A stretch of DNA of 64,000 nt from Hsuehochloa calcarea (Eukaryota > Streptophyta > Magnoliopsida > Poales > Poaceae). Location: contig CM070599.1 in the NCBI GenBank assembly GCA_036346395.1, positions 18,901,232 through 18,965,231 of the forward strand, written 5' to 3'. The notes under the pieces are model-generated. The model had not been told where the DNA came from, ran no database searches, and saw only the letters and a program-made list of their open reading frames with translations. A program made the translations under genes and the position numbers. Position 1 is the stretch's first letter, and every line of letters starts with the position of its first letter. Below, in pieces: positions 44,605 to 56,430 of the stretch.

Positions 44605-44903
44605 CGTAGGCCAACTTTTACAAAATAGAGAATTTACTCCCGGAACTCATTGACAACGATACCGATTATTCATCACATAAATTAAGACCAAACAACATGG
44701 TCTTTACACCTAATAAAATGTGGCCCGCAGAAGATTTTCCACATTACGCGAGCGTGACGCCACCTCCTCTTCGTGACTTCGATTGCCTTCCTAATCCAAC
44801 TCATCTAGCCCTCCTCCCACACACATCTAAGTATCTAACCTCGTCTAGCTATAAACAATTTCCTACTCGTGTAGGGAACTCGTTACGTGCGAGTAACAGT
44901 GCT
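44605..44903. repeat. 300-bp direct repeat, copy 2 (unclassified)
   Basis: Second member of the pair described at 43447, with its TATA-like box at 44850-44857. A 121-codon frame crossing it (44697-45062) is judged accidental because the matching frame is not kept in copy 1. Confidence 0.7.
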
Positions 44904-44998
44904 CCGGAGTCCTCCGTAATAGCGACCATAGGCTTGTCAATCGAATGTCGACCAATAAACTCACAAATATTTTCTCTTAGAAGAGTTCCCTGCACAAT

Positions 44999-45076
44999 AG
45001 GTTTTGCAGCGACTAGGATCGTCCAATCTGACTCCGAACATCTACAAAATCTGAGATACTAGTCGCTGCAAAACCT
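44999..45076. repeat. Perfect 18-bp inverted repeat (hairpin)
   Basis: AGGTTTTGCAGCGACTAG (44999-45016) is the exact reverse complement of CTAGTCGCTGCAAAACCT (45059-45076), with a 42-base loop. It stands alone in otherwise unique DNA. It may be a tiny foldback element or a hairpin precursor; neither is shown. Confidence 0.8.
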
Positions 45077-45129
45077 CTCTTGTAATGACAGTGACTAGAT
45101 GTATGAACTGTACAGCTTTAGCGCCCCCG

Positions 45130-46606
45130 TCCATGGGGTTAGAAATAATCGGATGACCATGCTTACTTTATGAACTTGATGAATAAAGTATTTATAGAGT
45201 ATTTGAATAAGTTCATCATTGTCTTTATTGACGATATTCTGGTATATTCCAAGAGTGAAGAACAGCATGAGAGCACCTCTGTTTGATTCTGAATAAGCTT
45301 AGAGATCATCAACTCTATGCCAATTTCAGCAAGTGTGAATTTTGGATAAAAGAAGTCACTTTCTTGGGACATGTCATGTCTGCAGAAGGAGTCTCCGTTA
45401 ACCCTAGCAAAGTTAAGGATGTGCTTAACTGAGAGTCACCTAAGTCTATGCCTCAGATCAGAAGTTTTCTCGGTATGGCAGGATATTAAGGCAGATTTAT
45501 AGAAGGATTCTCCAGAATAGCAAGACCCCTCACTCAGTTGTTGAAGAAGGAAAAGAAATTTGCTTGGACGCCAGAATGTGAGCAATATTTTCAAGAATTA
45601 AAGAAGCATTTGACAACCGCTCCAGTGTTGATTTTACCAGACGTCTAGAAAGATTTTGAGATTTTCTGTGATGCATCCCGACAAGGACTCGGTTGTGTTC
45701 TAATGCAAGAAAGGAAGGTAGTAACATATGCTTCACGTTAGTTGAGGCCTCATGAAGCAAACTACCCTACTCATGACCTAGAGTTGGCTGTCGTAGTGCA
45801 TGCTTTGAAGATATGTCGTCATTACCTTATCGATAATCACTGTTAAGTTTACACTGACCATAAAGATTGAAGTATATTTTCACTCAAGTTGATCTTAATA
45901 TAAGGCAAAGAAGATGGTTGGATTTAATCAAAGATTACAATATTAGAATCCATTATCATCCAGGCAAAGCTAATGTCGTGGCAGATGCCTTGAGTAGAAA
46001 GGTCTACTACAATACCCTGATGATCAAGGAAAGTCAACCAGCCCTGCATGAAGAATTTCAGAAACTCAAGCTAGAGTTAATTGAAGAAGGTTACCTAGCT
46101 GCCTTGGAAGTTCAACCTACTCTGCAGAATCAGATCAAGTAAGCCCAACTTGAAAATGCAGATATCAAGGAGATCAAGAGCAACATGAAGAAGAGTAAAA
46201 GCCCGGAGATTTTCAGAAGATGAACAAGGGACCGTTTAGTTTGACAAGCGCATCTGTGTTCCAGATCAGAAAGAGCTTAAGCAGTTTTTACTCAAGGAAG
46301 CACATGAAACCTTATACTCTATTCTCCCTGGAAGCACAAAGATGTATCAAGATCTTAAGAAGATGTATTGGTGGCCTAGCACGAAGTGTGAGATTGCATA
46401 GTATGTAGCTCAGTGTGATGTTTGTCAGCGAGTTAAAGCCAATCATCAGAGACCTGCTGGATTCTTACAACCTTTGAGTATACCTGAATGGAAATGTGAA
46501 GAAATTGGCATGGACTTTATCACCGATTTTCCAAGAACAAGAGCAAGATATGATACTATCTGGATAATTGTAGATCGTTTAACCAAAGTTGCTCACTTGA
46601 ATATTA
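45130..46606 (+). pseudogene. RT, RNase H and integrase start of a Tekay-like gypsy, split by the CACTA element
   Basis: From [20 protein letters not shown] and [17 protein letters not shown] (RT active site near 45225) the sequence runs through FLGMAGY, LLKKEKKFAWTPECEQYFQE, the RNase H core DFEIFCDASRQGLGCVLMQE (45655 onward), [15 protein letters not shown] and VVADALSRK (45867-46010), and the integrase zinc domain with CDVCQRVKANHQRP, then EIGMDFITDFPRTRARYDTI and IVDRLTKVAHL. The first integrase Asp is kept. In-frame stops (for example at 45429 and 45487) and shifts make it dead. It ends at the TTA target site 46604-46606. Confidence 0.88.
46604..46606. repeat. Target site duplication TTA, left
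   Basis: TTA directly precedes CACTACTAC; the matching copy is at 58381-58383. Confidence 0.9.
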
Positions 46607-46619
46607 CACTACTACAAAA

Positions 46620-46980
46620 GAGTCTATAGCAGACGGTCCATCACAGACGGTTCCTAAGGAACCGTCTGTGTTGGGTCTGTCTGAGCCTTGTTTTGGCGCG
46701 CGGGCCTATCACAGAGCGGTTCTATTTGAACCGTGCAGCGATGATCAATATCACGAGCGGTTACGATATAGAACCGCGTGCAGTGATATTACGACGGTTC
46801 TATATTAGAAGCGTGCGTGATATCGCGACGGTTCTATATCGAGTAATGCTCAGCGATATCGCGACGGTTCTTAAATAGAACCGCTGCGTGATAATATCAC
46901 GACGGTTTTATATTAGAACCGCTCGTGATAATTGATCATCGCGCACGATTACGAAATAGAACCGTCTGTGATTTTCTGCG
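46620..46980. repeat. Left subterminal repeat array of CACTA
   Basis: About ten palindromic units built from ATCACRRRCGGTTC and its complement, often joined head to head across TATATTA or TAATATA spacers. In En/Spm such arrays bind the element's own TNPA-type protein and bring the ends together. Confidence 0.88.
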
Positions 46981-47759
46981 CTTAATATAAATTGAGCCGA
47001 GACATCCTCACCGCATTGCGCTTGTGTCTTCGCTCAGCGCCACTTCCTGCCCTAGCTCCTCACTGCGCTGTGTCTACCGCTCCAGGCGCCACTTCCCTGC
47101 CCTAGCTCCTCCAACCTACGCCACTTCCCTGCCCTAGCTCCTCACTGCGCTGTGTCTACCGCTCCAGGCGCCACTTCCCTGCCCTAGCTCCTCCAACCTG
47201 CGGCTCCTCCTCTAATACTGGTATGAGCACATGATCGATCTTGCACCGTCAATGTTGGAATAAATAATATTAGCCTGCAAATCTTAGTTTTGAATAATGG
47301 TTTCCCTTATAACTAATGAACTAAAATTTGACTTAGGAGTGGTAACTTAATAAAATTGAATTAGGTCTAATAATCACTAAAATTTGAGTTAGGATAATTA
47401 ATTGGCTTAAAAAAATAAAATTTACACACCGGTTCACAGTACGGTGGGGTTTGGGTCAAGCAATATTGCATTTGCGGTTCCGGTATTTCAGGTTAATAAG
47501 TGTTGTATGAGATGATGCCTATATTTGGGTTGCATGATTGTTCAATTGAGATAGATATCGGTGTCGAGAGGTAGGGATCATGGTTGTGGCGTAGGCATGG
47601 CTACGCTATGCCACCGCGTGTGGTACTTAACTAGTGAAGACTTTTCTTTCAATAACCTTAGATGCAAATGTTGGAGAATGAGTTTATATTGCACATTTTC
47701 GTTTGCTATAAATTAATCGCTAATCAATTTGACACTAATTTGTTACATGCGTAGTGTAG
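46981..47759 (+). promoter_or_regulatory. Promoter and 5' leader of the CACTA transposase
   Basis: A TATA-like TAATATAAATT at 46983 is followed by a C-rich leader with an 81-base tandem duplication (CACTTCC.TGCCCTAGCTCC..., 47041 and 47122). From 47220 the sequence is AT-rich and intron-like up to the transposase ATG. Part of it (47455-47600) resembles the gypsy leader at 9580-9720. No ORF. Confidence 0.55.
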
Positions 47760-50700
47760 ATGGATCGAATCGGATGTACGGTGTGAACCGTGTGAGTCAA
47801 GATTACATTAATGGCGTGGTTGCTTTTAGAAGAGCGGCGAAAGGGGATATGTTGAAGAAGGGATAAATTTTATGTCTTGTCAGTGCATTGATTGCGATAA
47901 TCGAAGATGTTTAACAACGCGCGCAGATCGAGCGCACTTGATTGAAGGGTTTCAAAAAGGGTATACATGTTGGACGATCCACGGTGAAGAGCAGATTATA
48001 CCGAAGTTAATAATGACGACATCGCCGAGGAAGTCAACGATTGCGGATGTGGTGTGCTTTTGATGAGGATAGGGGCACGATGACAACGGATCGGATGCTA
48101 CGCGATGCGTAAGAGAACTACGAGTGAGAGAGAGTTTTGTAAATTCGAGGGCTTAAGGGAGGACTCGGTGAGACCTTTGTTCCTCGGCCGCAAGCGGAAT
48201 ACACAAGGTTGTCAACCGTGCTTGAACTGCTGAAATTGAAGGCAAGCAATAGTTGGTCCGATAAGAGTTTCACGGCGTTGTTAGGTCTCTAGCGGACATC
48301 CTTCCGGAGAAGCGTGTTGCCCGGCACCACCTATCAAGCAAAGAAGGTTATTTGCCCATTGGGAATGGAAGTAGAAAGAATACATGCATGTCCGAACGAT
48401 TGTATCCTCTACCGTAAAGAGTATGCGAGACATGCATTATTATCCGTGTGCAAAGCATCCGATACAAGCGTCAAAATATCGCTAAGGTGAAGCAAGGACC
48501 TCTGCTAAGATGTTGTGGTATCGCAGTAATCCCACGTTTGAAGCGTTTATTTGCGAACCCAAAGGAGGCAAGATTGCTGCGTTGGCACTCGAGGAGCGTA
48601 GAGAGATGGAAAGCTAAGACACCTGCGATTACGCGATGGAGAAACTTGATCGGAGCTTCAAGAGTTCGGTGAACCGCAGAAACATAAGGTTAGGGTTGAG
48701 TACGGATGGAATGAATCCTTTCGGTAACATGAGTAGCCGACATAGCACTGCCCGTGAATCTATGTATGTACAACCTTCCTCCTTGGCTCTGTATGAAGCG
48801 GAAGTACATTTTGATGTCACTACTTATCCAAGGGCCAAGCAACACAGGAATGATATTGATGTGTACCTAGCACCATTCTTTGGAAGATCTTGTGACTTTG
48901 TGGAGCGAAGGTGCAGGTATGGGATGCGTACAAGCGAGAGAACTTCACTTTACGCGCCATGTTGTTCGCACCATCAATGATTTTCCGCCCTTGGTAACTG
49001 TCGGGCTTGATACAAAAGGAGCCAAAGCACATGTCGCCTTTGCTTAGATGCTACGGAGAGTGTATGGTGAACAACTCGCGCAAATCGTATATGCGCCACC
49101 GTAGGTTCCTTCCGAGGAGTCACCCATACCGCAAGATGAAGAAACAATTCGACGGAAATAAGGAAGGCGGTTCACTTCAAGGGCTTTTAGTGGGAAAGAG
49201 GTCTATGATATGGTTAAGGATATCGATGTTGTGCTTGGGAAGGGGCGTAAATTAAGAACCCGTGAGAAGAACATCCGGAAGAAGCGGTCAATTTTTGGGA
49301 CTTGCCTTATTGGGAGTACTTAGAAGTTCGCCATTGCATCGGCGTTATGCACGAGAGAAGAATGTATGTGATAGCTTGATTGGTCTCTTCTTTGAACATT
49401 AGTGGCAAAACAAAGGATGGTGTTAACGCACGGCGTGACTTGGTCGATATGAACATAAGGACCGAGTTAGCACCGAAAGAGACCGATACAGACGACGTAC
49501 CTTCCCCGACTTGCTACACTCTGCCCAAGGCCGAGAGAAATGAAGCGTGCGAGCTTGCGGTGTGAAAGTCCGTCTGGTTACTCCGCTAACATTAAGAAAC
49601 TTGTTTCTATGCAAGATTTGAAATTAATTGGTATGAAGTCGCATGATTGTCGTGTCGATGACACAAATGCTTCTGTTGCAATTAGGAGTATCTTGCAGAA
49701 CAAGGTCCGAGTGGCAATCTTGAGGTCGTGTTATTTCTTCAACTCAATTGCTCAGAAGGTCATCGATCCCCAAGGACTAGATGCTCTGCAGGCCGAGGTA
49801 GTGACGACTATGTGTCATCTTGAGATGTATTTCCCTCCGTCATTTTTCGATATCATGGTCCATCTCATTGTTCACCTTGTGAAAGAGATAAAGATATGCG
49901 ACCTGTGTTTCTCGTCATATGTACCCGTTCGAGAGGTACATGGGAATTCTCAAGTCCTACGTCGGAATCGATCTCGACCGAGGGCGGCATCATCGAAGGT
50001 TATGCAGCGGAAGAGGTCATTGAGTTCTGCGTCGACTACATGGCTCGAGTGGATCCGATTGGTGTGCCTCTATCTCGTCATGAGGGGAGACTGGATGGTA
50101 TCGGGACCATCGGAGGAAACCAATCACTCCCGATCCGATCGTGCGCTCGAGCCCATTTCACGGTCTTGCAACACATGACCCAAGTGTCCCCGTACATCGA
50201 CGAGCACAAAGACATGGTACGCCATGCGAATCCGGACCGGTCGAAGGTTTGGATCACAGAGAGCACAACCGTCGGTTCAACGAATGGTTAAAGCGCGAAT
50301 CACTCGTGAGGTCATCAAGTGATGATCTGTTGCTATGGTTGGCAAGAGGGCCTGATTTACAATTGTCACATAGCAAGGATACGACATAAATGGGTACACA
50401 TTTTATCGGCACTCGGGATAGGAAGAGCACAAGATGTAGCAGCGGTGTCCGCATAGATGCATTCGAGATCGATGGGGTGAGGAGCTCGTACTATGGGCAA
50501 ATAGAGGAGATATGGGAGATCGACTACGTGCTTTTCAAGATCCCCTATTTGGTGCCGTTGGGTCCATCTCCCACGGTGAAGGTCGACAAATGCGGCGTCA
50601 CTACCGTGGACCTCGAGCGTGTCGGATACAAAGGCGAACCATTCGATCTTGGCTAACCAAGTTGTTCAAGTCTTCTATGTAACCGACCGGCAAATAAGAA

Positions 50701-50862
50701 GCGCCACGTAGTTCTTCATGGAAAAAGGAGGATTGTCGGAGTTGAGAATGTAGTGGGCGAGGAAGAATACAATCAATTTGACGAGTTGCCACCTTTCGGA
50801 GACGGCATCGAGCTCGAGGAAGAACCCGGTGAGGAAGCTAGCTATATGCGTCGATCATCATG
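47760..50862 (+). pseudogene. CACTA transposase, TNP2 (Transposase_21) type, many indels
   Basis: Starting at ATG 47760, frames show the transposase-associated N-terminal domain (YINGVVAFRR, CQCIDCDN), then AKKVICPLGMEVERIHACPN and DCILYRKEYA (48330-48430), RLKRLFANPKEARLLRWHS, RNIRLGLSTDGMNPFGNMSS (48690 on, with the first catalytic Asp), YRKMKKQFDGNKEGGS, the HCI(D)VMH motif near 49334 where Gly replaces the expected Asp, the DUF4218-like part (LISMQDLKLIGMKSHDC-like, DALQAEVVTTMCHLEMYFPP, 49600-49870) and the DUF4216-like part (TRDRKSTRCSSGVRIDAFEI, DYVLFKIP, 50400-50700), ending near EEEYNQFDELPPFGDGIELE. About 1,000 residues in the family. At least ten small deletions break it. It would cut and join the element ends in the nucleus. 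Confidence 0.88.
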
Positions 50863-51067
50863 AAGGGTCAGATTTTAATTAAGAATTTAATTACTCCATT
50901 GTAATTAATTTATTTATTCCATTGTCATGTGTTAATGTGTTATGGACTTGTGATCTTTAATATTGATATCAATGTGGATATTCATGGTAATGTTGAGTTG
51001 AATTAGATATGAACTTTTGAACTCAAACTTGTCATCATCTCGCTTATCCACAGATCATACATCTTTG
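50863..51067. other. 3' flank of the transposase; AT-rich, no gene
   Basis: Follows the transposase C-terminus; contains ATTAATTTATTTATTCC and TGTAATTAATT-like runs that could hold polyadenylation signals. Nothing else is visible. Confidence 0.45.
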
Positions 51068-51735
51068 TAGTGGGATATCACAGAGCGGTTCTAATATAGA
51101 ACCGTCGTGATATGCACACATCACTGAGCAGTTCTAATATAGAAGGATTTTGCTTCAAACCATCACACATTTACACCTCTACAAATATTAGTTAGCAAGA
51201 TGCAAAACAACCTAATTAAAATGGCGTGAAAGATGATCTTAAGATTTTTGTTCAATCTATATATGATGTGTTGTCTACGCTTTTGGAAGATGACACTTTT
51301 ACTTGAGTATACCTTCTGAGCAGTGCTTATGGTTAGTTTGCTTTTTAGGTACAACAGCTTTTTTTAAAAAGATTAGCTCAATTATATGTCTTTCTAAAAC
51401 ATATATAGAATTTTTTGGTAATAGGTTCACACGATTTTCAATGGCACTCAAACTTGTCTTTGCTTATCCAAAAGATCATAGCACACATCACGAGCGGTTT
51501 TATATTAGAACCAAATGCGTGATATGGACACATCACGAGGGTTCTAATATAGAACCGTGCGTGATGCGCACCATCATGAGCGGTTCTATATTAGAACCGT
51601 GCGTGATATTCACACATCACGAGCGGTTCTAATATAGAACCGTGCGTGATGGTGAACATCACGACGGTTCTATATTAGAACCGTGCGTGATATAATATCA
51701 CAGACGGTTCTAATATAGAACCGTCTGTGATGTTA
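51068..51735. repeat. Internal array of CACTA subterminal-type repeats
   Basis: Two blocks (51070-51145 and 51485-51735) of the same palindromic ATCAC..CGGTTC...GAACCG..GTGAT units as at the ends, separated by 340 bases of unrelated AT-rich DNA. Such arrays are normally confined to element ends. No CACTA terminus is visible next to them, except a weak TTTGTAGTGG at 51063. Confidence 0.85.
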
Positions 51736-52080
51736 TCTTTATGGCCGGGACCGCTAGGTTTTGCTTATTCTTCACCTCTCACGCGCCTCGGCCCGCCTCG
51801 ATTCTGCGCCTCGGCCCGCCTCGGCCCGCCTCGATTCTGCGCCAAGGCTCCCTCTGAGATCTCCGCCTCCTCCTCGCGCCGGGCGGCTGAAGCCCGGCGC
51901 CGCCTCGTCGCCTCGGCTGCCTCGGCCGCCTCGGCCGTCGCTCGCTCCTCCCGGCTCAGCGCCTCTGCTGCGCCGACCTCGCTCCCTTCGGCCCGGCACC
52001 GCCGCGTCGCCTCTACTCCACCGGCTCGCCCTCGCCGCTCTGGCCCGATCCCCTACCCGTGGTACTCCTAGTTGCATATT
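51736..52080 (+). promoter_or_regulatory. GC-rich leader downstream of the internal array
   Basis: C/G-rich sequence with repeats of GCCTCGGCCCGCCTCGATTC. It stands to the internal array as the C-rich leader at 46993-47200 stands to the left array, so it may be the 5' untranslated part of the second gene. Open in several frames by composition only. Confidence 0.45.
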
Positions 52081-53425
52081 AGGTTAAAGTTTTTCTTCAC
52101 GAAATTTGTTGCAATAGTCCTTGAAGATATCGAGAATCCATGGAATCAACCACGAGGACTATCAGGAACTTGATCTTTAAATGCTATGTCACTTACATTC
52201 TTTATGCTTCACAAAGTAAGTTGATGCATGTTAGACACACTCGATACTGATAATATTGTTAGGGATTTCATCAATTATATTGGTTCTCCTTTTATGAGCA
52301 TCATGGTTGTGAAAATAGATAAAATTGTCTTGACTTAATATTTATAGTTAGGTGTTAGGATAATATTTGACATTGAAGGCCACCAACTAGGTTGCTAAGT
52401 CATAATGTTCTTTACGTACATATATATATTTCTTGCAGCGTCTTAGTAAAAGAAATATCAATATTAAATGCAAATTCGGTATTGCATTGATTCATTGGAG
52501 TAGCTTGCTCTTCTCACGAACATCAAATTCTTTTGTCACCATAATTCAGAACAATTGGCAACCATTTGGTTCCTAAAATTATCTTGAACCACAATGTCTC
52601 AAAGACTCGAACTCTAGGTTAAAGTAACCCTGTTTCTTCTGCTAAAAAAATAACCTTGATTTAATCAAATCATATCTCCTTCACGGCTTCCTCGCTAATC
52701 TCGCTTATGCTCTATAAAACTTATCCGGTGTGGAACTCTTTCTTAATAGGCTCAATAAAGCGGGCCTTGGACTTTGTTCTAAAAAAGCTATCGATGAGGC
52801 GGTTGCTTAAGCGGTGATACTTCAAAAAAAAAGTAGCTTCATTATTTCAGAGTTCAGTTAAGCTAGTTTATCCATTCCAAGAATATTTATTCACAAAGTC
52901 ATGGAATAGTAACATGTCAAGAAAACATGTAATGCCATTGCATCAATTCCCATGTAGCATTGAAAATGGATAGATGACCTGGTAATGAATTCTTGGTTTT
53001 AGCATTTGAGTGATTGCATGCGATAAGATTGTGGATAGATGACCTGGTGGTAAATAAGTTTAGTTACTCATGTATTGAGTATTGACTTTTAATCATTTTT
53101 CTTCGCTCACCAGTTGCTTAATTTATGTATGTTGGTCTGCCAGTCAAAGCTTGGTATTATGGTTAGAAAGCCCGGATCTCATTTGCCTCTACCTTACGTA
53201 TCCTTGCTTCTAGTCTTCTACAAAGACTACTCTCTGCGGTACATTGGACGATTACCTGTTCGATGGTGAGCAAGATATATGGACATGCATGCTCCTCTGT
53301 ATTTTATTTTACTCTGAGATGGCAAACGTTGATTATATTTGTTTATATTTTTTGTGCAATTTCCCATATATTATATACTATGTAATAATTGCGTACGTAA
53401 CTTATATAGATAGCAAGTAAGCGAG
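52081..53425. other. AT-rich, intron-like stretch before the second CACTA gene
   Basis: No ORF or domain. GGATAGATGACCTGGT occurs twice (about 52968 and 53031). It could be a long 5' intron of the second gene. Confidence 0.4.
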
Positions 53426-56340
53426 ATGGCAGAGGCACCGTCTTCGCGGCGTCATCGGCGCCGCCAAATACGTCTGGATCTCCGATCAAGGTGGTGCAGC
53501 GACGAAGGCGAGGAATATCCAAATTGCCCTCGGCCGCATAGCGATCACGGAGGTCGGTGGCGTCGGGATCCCGCCGAGTCCCAAGAAAGCGGTGCGAGAT
53601 TCCGGACCGTCTGCGGGGTACTTGTAAGAGCAGGTCCCCATAACCACCCCAACTCGAAGTGTCGGCGGATGTCAGAGAGACCGGTTGTGGTGAGCTTTAC
53701 GCCTCGTTCACTTTCCCCGGCGAGACCGGACCGTGTGCGATGGCACGCCGCCTTTCGCGATGTGCCACGCGTGGAGGACCTTCAAGAGCCTCGCTTGTCA
53801 CGCAGGTTTGTGAACACCGGTCGACGCCCTTCACGAAGTATCCTTTCTTGTCGCGGGATACATGGGATGCCTTCGTGTAGATGAAGACGACGGCGAATTT
53901 CGGGAGCAAAGTGCGGCGCATGCGAGCTCTCGTGCCCAAAACACTCACCCCACAAACTCGGCACGGCCCGACTGCACGCGGTAAAGCCACGAAGTGGGCG
54001 GCGGAGGACGCAGACCGATGCGGACCGCTTCTTGGGATCTCGACGAAGCGCTCGAGCCTCGTTAAGAGCGAGGCATCACCACGTCTTCGGCAAAGATCTC
54101 TTTCGCAAACCAGGCAGACGAGGCAGTGTCCCAACGCCTGGTAAATATGTCGAACCACTTAGTTGTTAATAAGTCCATAACTTCATGGTGTCTATAATAA
54201 CATGATGTCCTCTTGCAGGAAGCATTGACTTCGCATCTTCCCAAGGTTCCTCGAAGTGGGCGGGGAGAAGGATGTACTATCTACTACCGGGAAACAAGGA
54301 GCACCGGGTCGAACGCGAGGCGTTGGGGTTTACGTACCTTGGAGGGATGGATTCCCACACGACTCCGCCACATATAGGAGTAGGAAGAGATCCAAGGACT
54401 AGCACGACGCTCGGCTGGAACATGTCATTATTGAAAAATTTCAAGGACAAATAACAAGTTTACAGAACCAAGTAAATGAACTCATGAGGGCGCAAGCCGC
54501 ACGTTAATTTGGGAGCAAGTCCTCCTCAACATCGAGATAGCGTCGCGCCCACACATAATCTGGACATGACGACGTGCAATTACCGATCGGCGTCATCAAG
54601 GTAATGTACATCTCGGAATGCTCCAAATATAGACATATAGGGCGCCTTAGCTAATTGTGTACCGTTTTGTAGGAGCCGACGCCCGCAAGCTCCAAGTGAG
54701 GATGGTTGGGTCGATTGCTATTGAGGTCGGGCGGGTATGGTGTATCCATACCGGAAGAAGCGATCTGACACGGTGCCCGGTGGCGCAGGTTACGCCAGTG
54801 CGGTGGACATGGTACATGACAATTTCATGGCCATCCCTTGAAATTCCCGAACGAAGAAATCACAACACTAGGGGATGCCGTGCACACTTTTATCCGATGG
54901 ACCAAGAAGGACATCGCCACGACCTGCGGTGACGCGAGATCGTCACGACCGCTGCCTCTCCAATAGGACCCTCGATGAGTCCGCCTGACCTTCGCTTGAA
55001 GCCCGCCTCATCGGTTCCGTCGAGAAGGCAGAAGGGACAAGACAAGCGTGTCACCATATCGGCCCCCGAGTCATCTCGGATAAGGCGTACGCAGCGTCCG
55101 TTACGCAAATCGACATCGAAGAAGATTGAAGCGCTGCCAAGCCGGGCAATACTCCCTTGGATATCCGTTGGTCTCGACAAAGAACTAACCGGCTCGGGAC
55201 TAGCTTGTCAATCTTTGCATGAGTGGTACATCGCAAGACCCGAGAGGAGGAGCCATCTTGGAATCGGCGTCGATACGGAGCGAGCATTTTCATCACGAGG
55301 CGGGCCGCCGTCGTGGGCTTCGAGGACTTATTCGACCTATACAACCTAAGCGCCTCGACGCCTCACTTCTACGATGTTGGACACTGTAAGTGTGTACAAT
55401 CAATTTCTACACTCACGTGATAGCGATAAATATCACAACTCATTCCTTACGTACAGATACATGATGAAATGTGCCCGTCGAACCAACGAACCGGTGGGTT
55501 TCCTCGACCGCACGTGATCTCGAGCAAACAATAAACCAAGGCGCATCCTCGTCGCGAATTACATAAAATGGGATTGCTTGCTCGGGGCGGCAAGGAGTAC
55601 ATAATGGTGCCGTACAACCGAGTAAGTGCTTCACTACTTGCTACACAAAATTCGTTTGAACATATATAGGTTTATGACTATAGCGACATACATGAGTAGG
55701 TTCCACTGGATTCTTGTGATTATTGTGCCAAAGAGGAACATGGTATTGTACCTTGATTCTCTACTCAACAAAAACCATGACTTCACCCTTCTTAAAGAAA
55801 TACTCGAAAGGTACGATCATTTCCTCCGCACATAATTGTATTGTAGTCTTCCTTCATTTGAAATGGGCGAGGATAACTTTTGGAATCATGTAGGCGTTCA
55901 TCGGCTATGTTCTTTGAGGAGGTTTATACAAGGGAACGGACGCCACACTAACCCACAAGATGCGATTTAAGGTTTATATCATACTCCGTAAATATTGCGT
56001 CTCGAAATGACTGTACCTATATATGTATACCCATTTTTGCGGTCTTGCCAAAGAAAAACAAGATCACCTATCGCATTCTCGTATGCCATCATATGCGGCT
56101 ATTGATTAATTCCACGATACGATCCCTGTAGGTCAATCTCGCTATAGTTATTTTCTAATTATAAATTTAAATATATATTCTTACTACTTTACTCTTGCTA
56201 GCGACGGGACTTCAGCGCATGATTAAAAGCACTCCGGAAGAACGAGGTCACACATGTTCGAGGGTTGCTCTGCTGACTTCATCAAGTCGGAAATCGTTAA
56301 CCCGACGGAGAGTTTCACGTCGTCGACTAGTTGTAATTGA
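53426..56340 (+). pseudogene. Second CACTA protein with C-terminal Ulp1-like (C48) protease domain
   Basis: ATG at 53426 begins MAEAPSSRRHR. Shifting frames give SFTPRSLSPARPDRVRWHAA / TFPGETGPCAMARRLSR, SLVTQVCEHRSTPFTKYPFL and SRDTWDAFV, MKTTANFGSKVRR; then a coiled-coil-like piece near 54430-54510 (QITSLQNQVNELMRAQAAR), a Pro/Ser/Arg-rich linker, LGIGVDTERAF and VVGFEDLFDLYNLSASTPHF (55260-55370). The protease part reads MSRFHWILVIIVPKRNMVLY and LDSLLNKNHDFTLLKEILER (55690-55830), containing the His and Asp expected for a Ulp1 triad; the Cys was not located in the decayed 3' part. In rice-type CACTA elements this protein accompanies TNP2. It is likely spliced, so boundaries are rough. Confidence 0.7.
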
Positions 56341-56430
56341 TTCAATATTAAAACTCACTTTGACTAGTTGTAATTGATTCAATATTGTAACTCACTTTGA
56401 CTAGTTGTAATTCAATTTGTAACTCTAGCG
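56325..56430. repeat. 37-bp tandem repeat
   Basis: GACTAGTTGTAATTGATTC starts at 56325, 56362 and (shortened) 56399, an exact 37-base period over about 2.8 copies. It lies over the presumed stop and 3' end of the second gene. Confidence 0.85.

Noticed and set aside
46607..46980. Stowaway or Tourist MITE suggested by the palindromic units
   Set aside because: Units are multiple, lack TA or TAA duplications and sit inside CACTACTACA ends with a TTA duplication; subterminal CACTA repeats explain them.
51055..51075. Nested CACTA terminus at TTTGTAGTGG
   Set aside because: Only a weak match to the right-end TTTGTGTAGTAGTG and no matching second end or TSD.
51727..52087. Ala/Arg/Ser-rich overlapping frames
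   Set aside because: Repeat-rich GC leader after the internal CACTA array; open in three frames.
53697..54158. 153-codon minus-strand frame opposite the second CACTA gene
   Set aside because: The plus strand carries the recognisable protein; the minus frame is a shadow.
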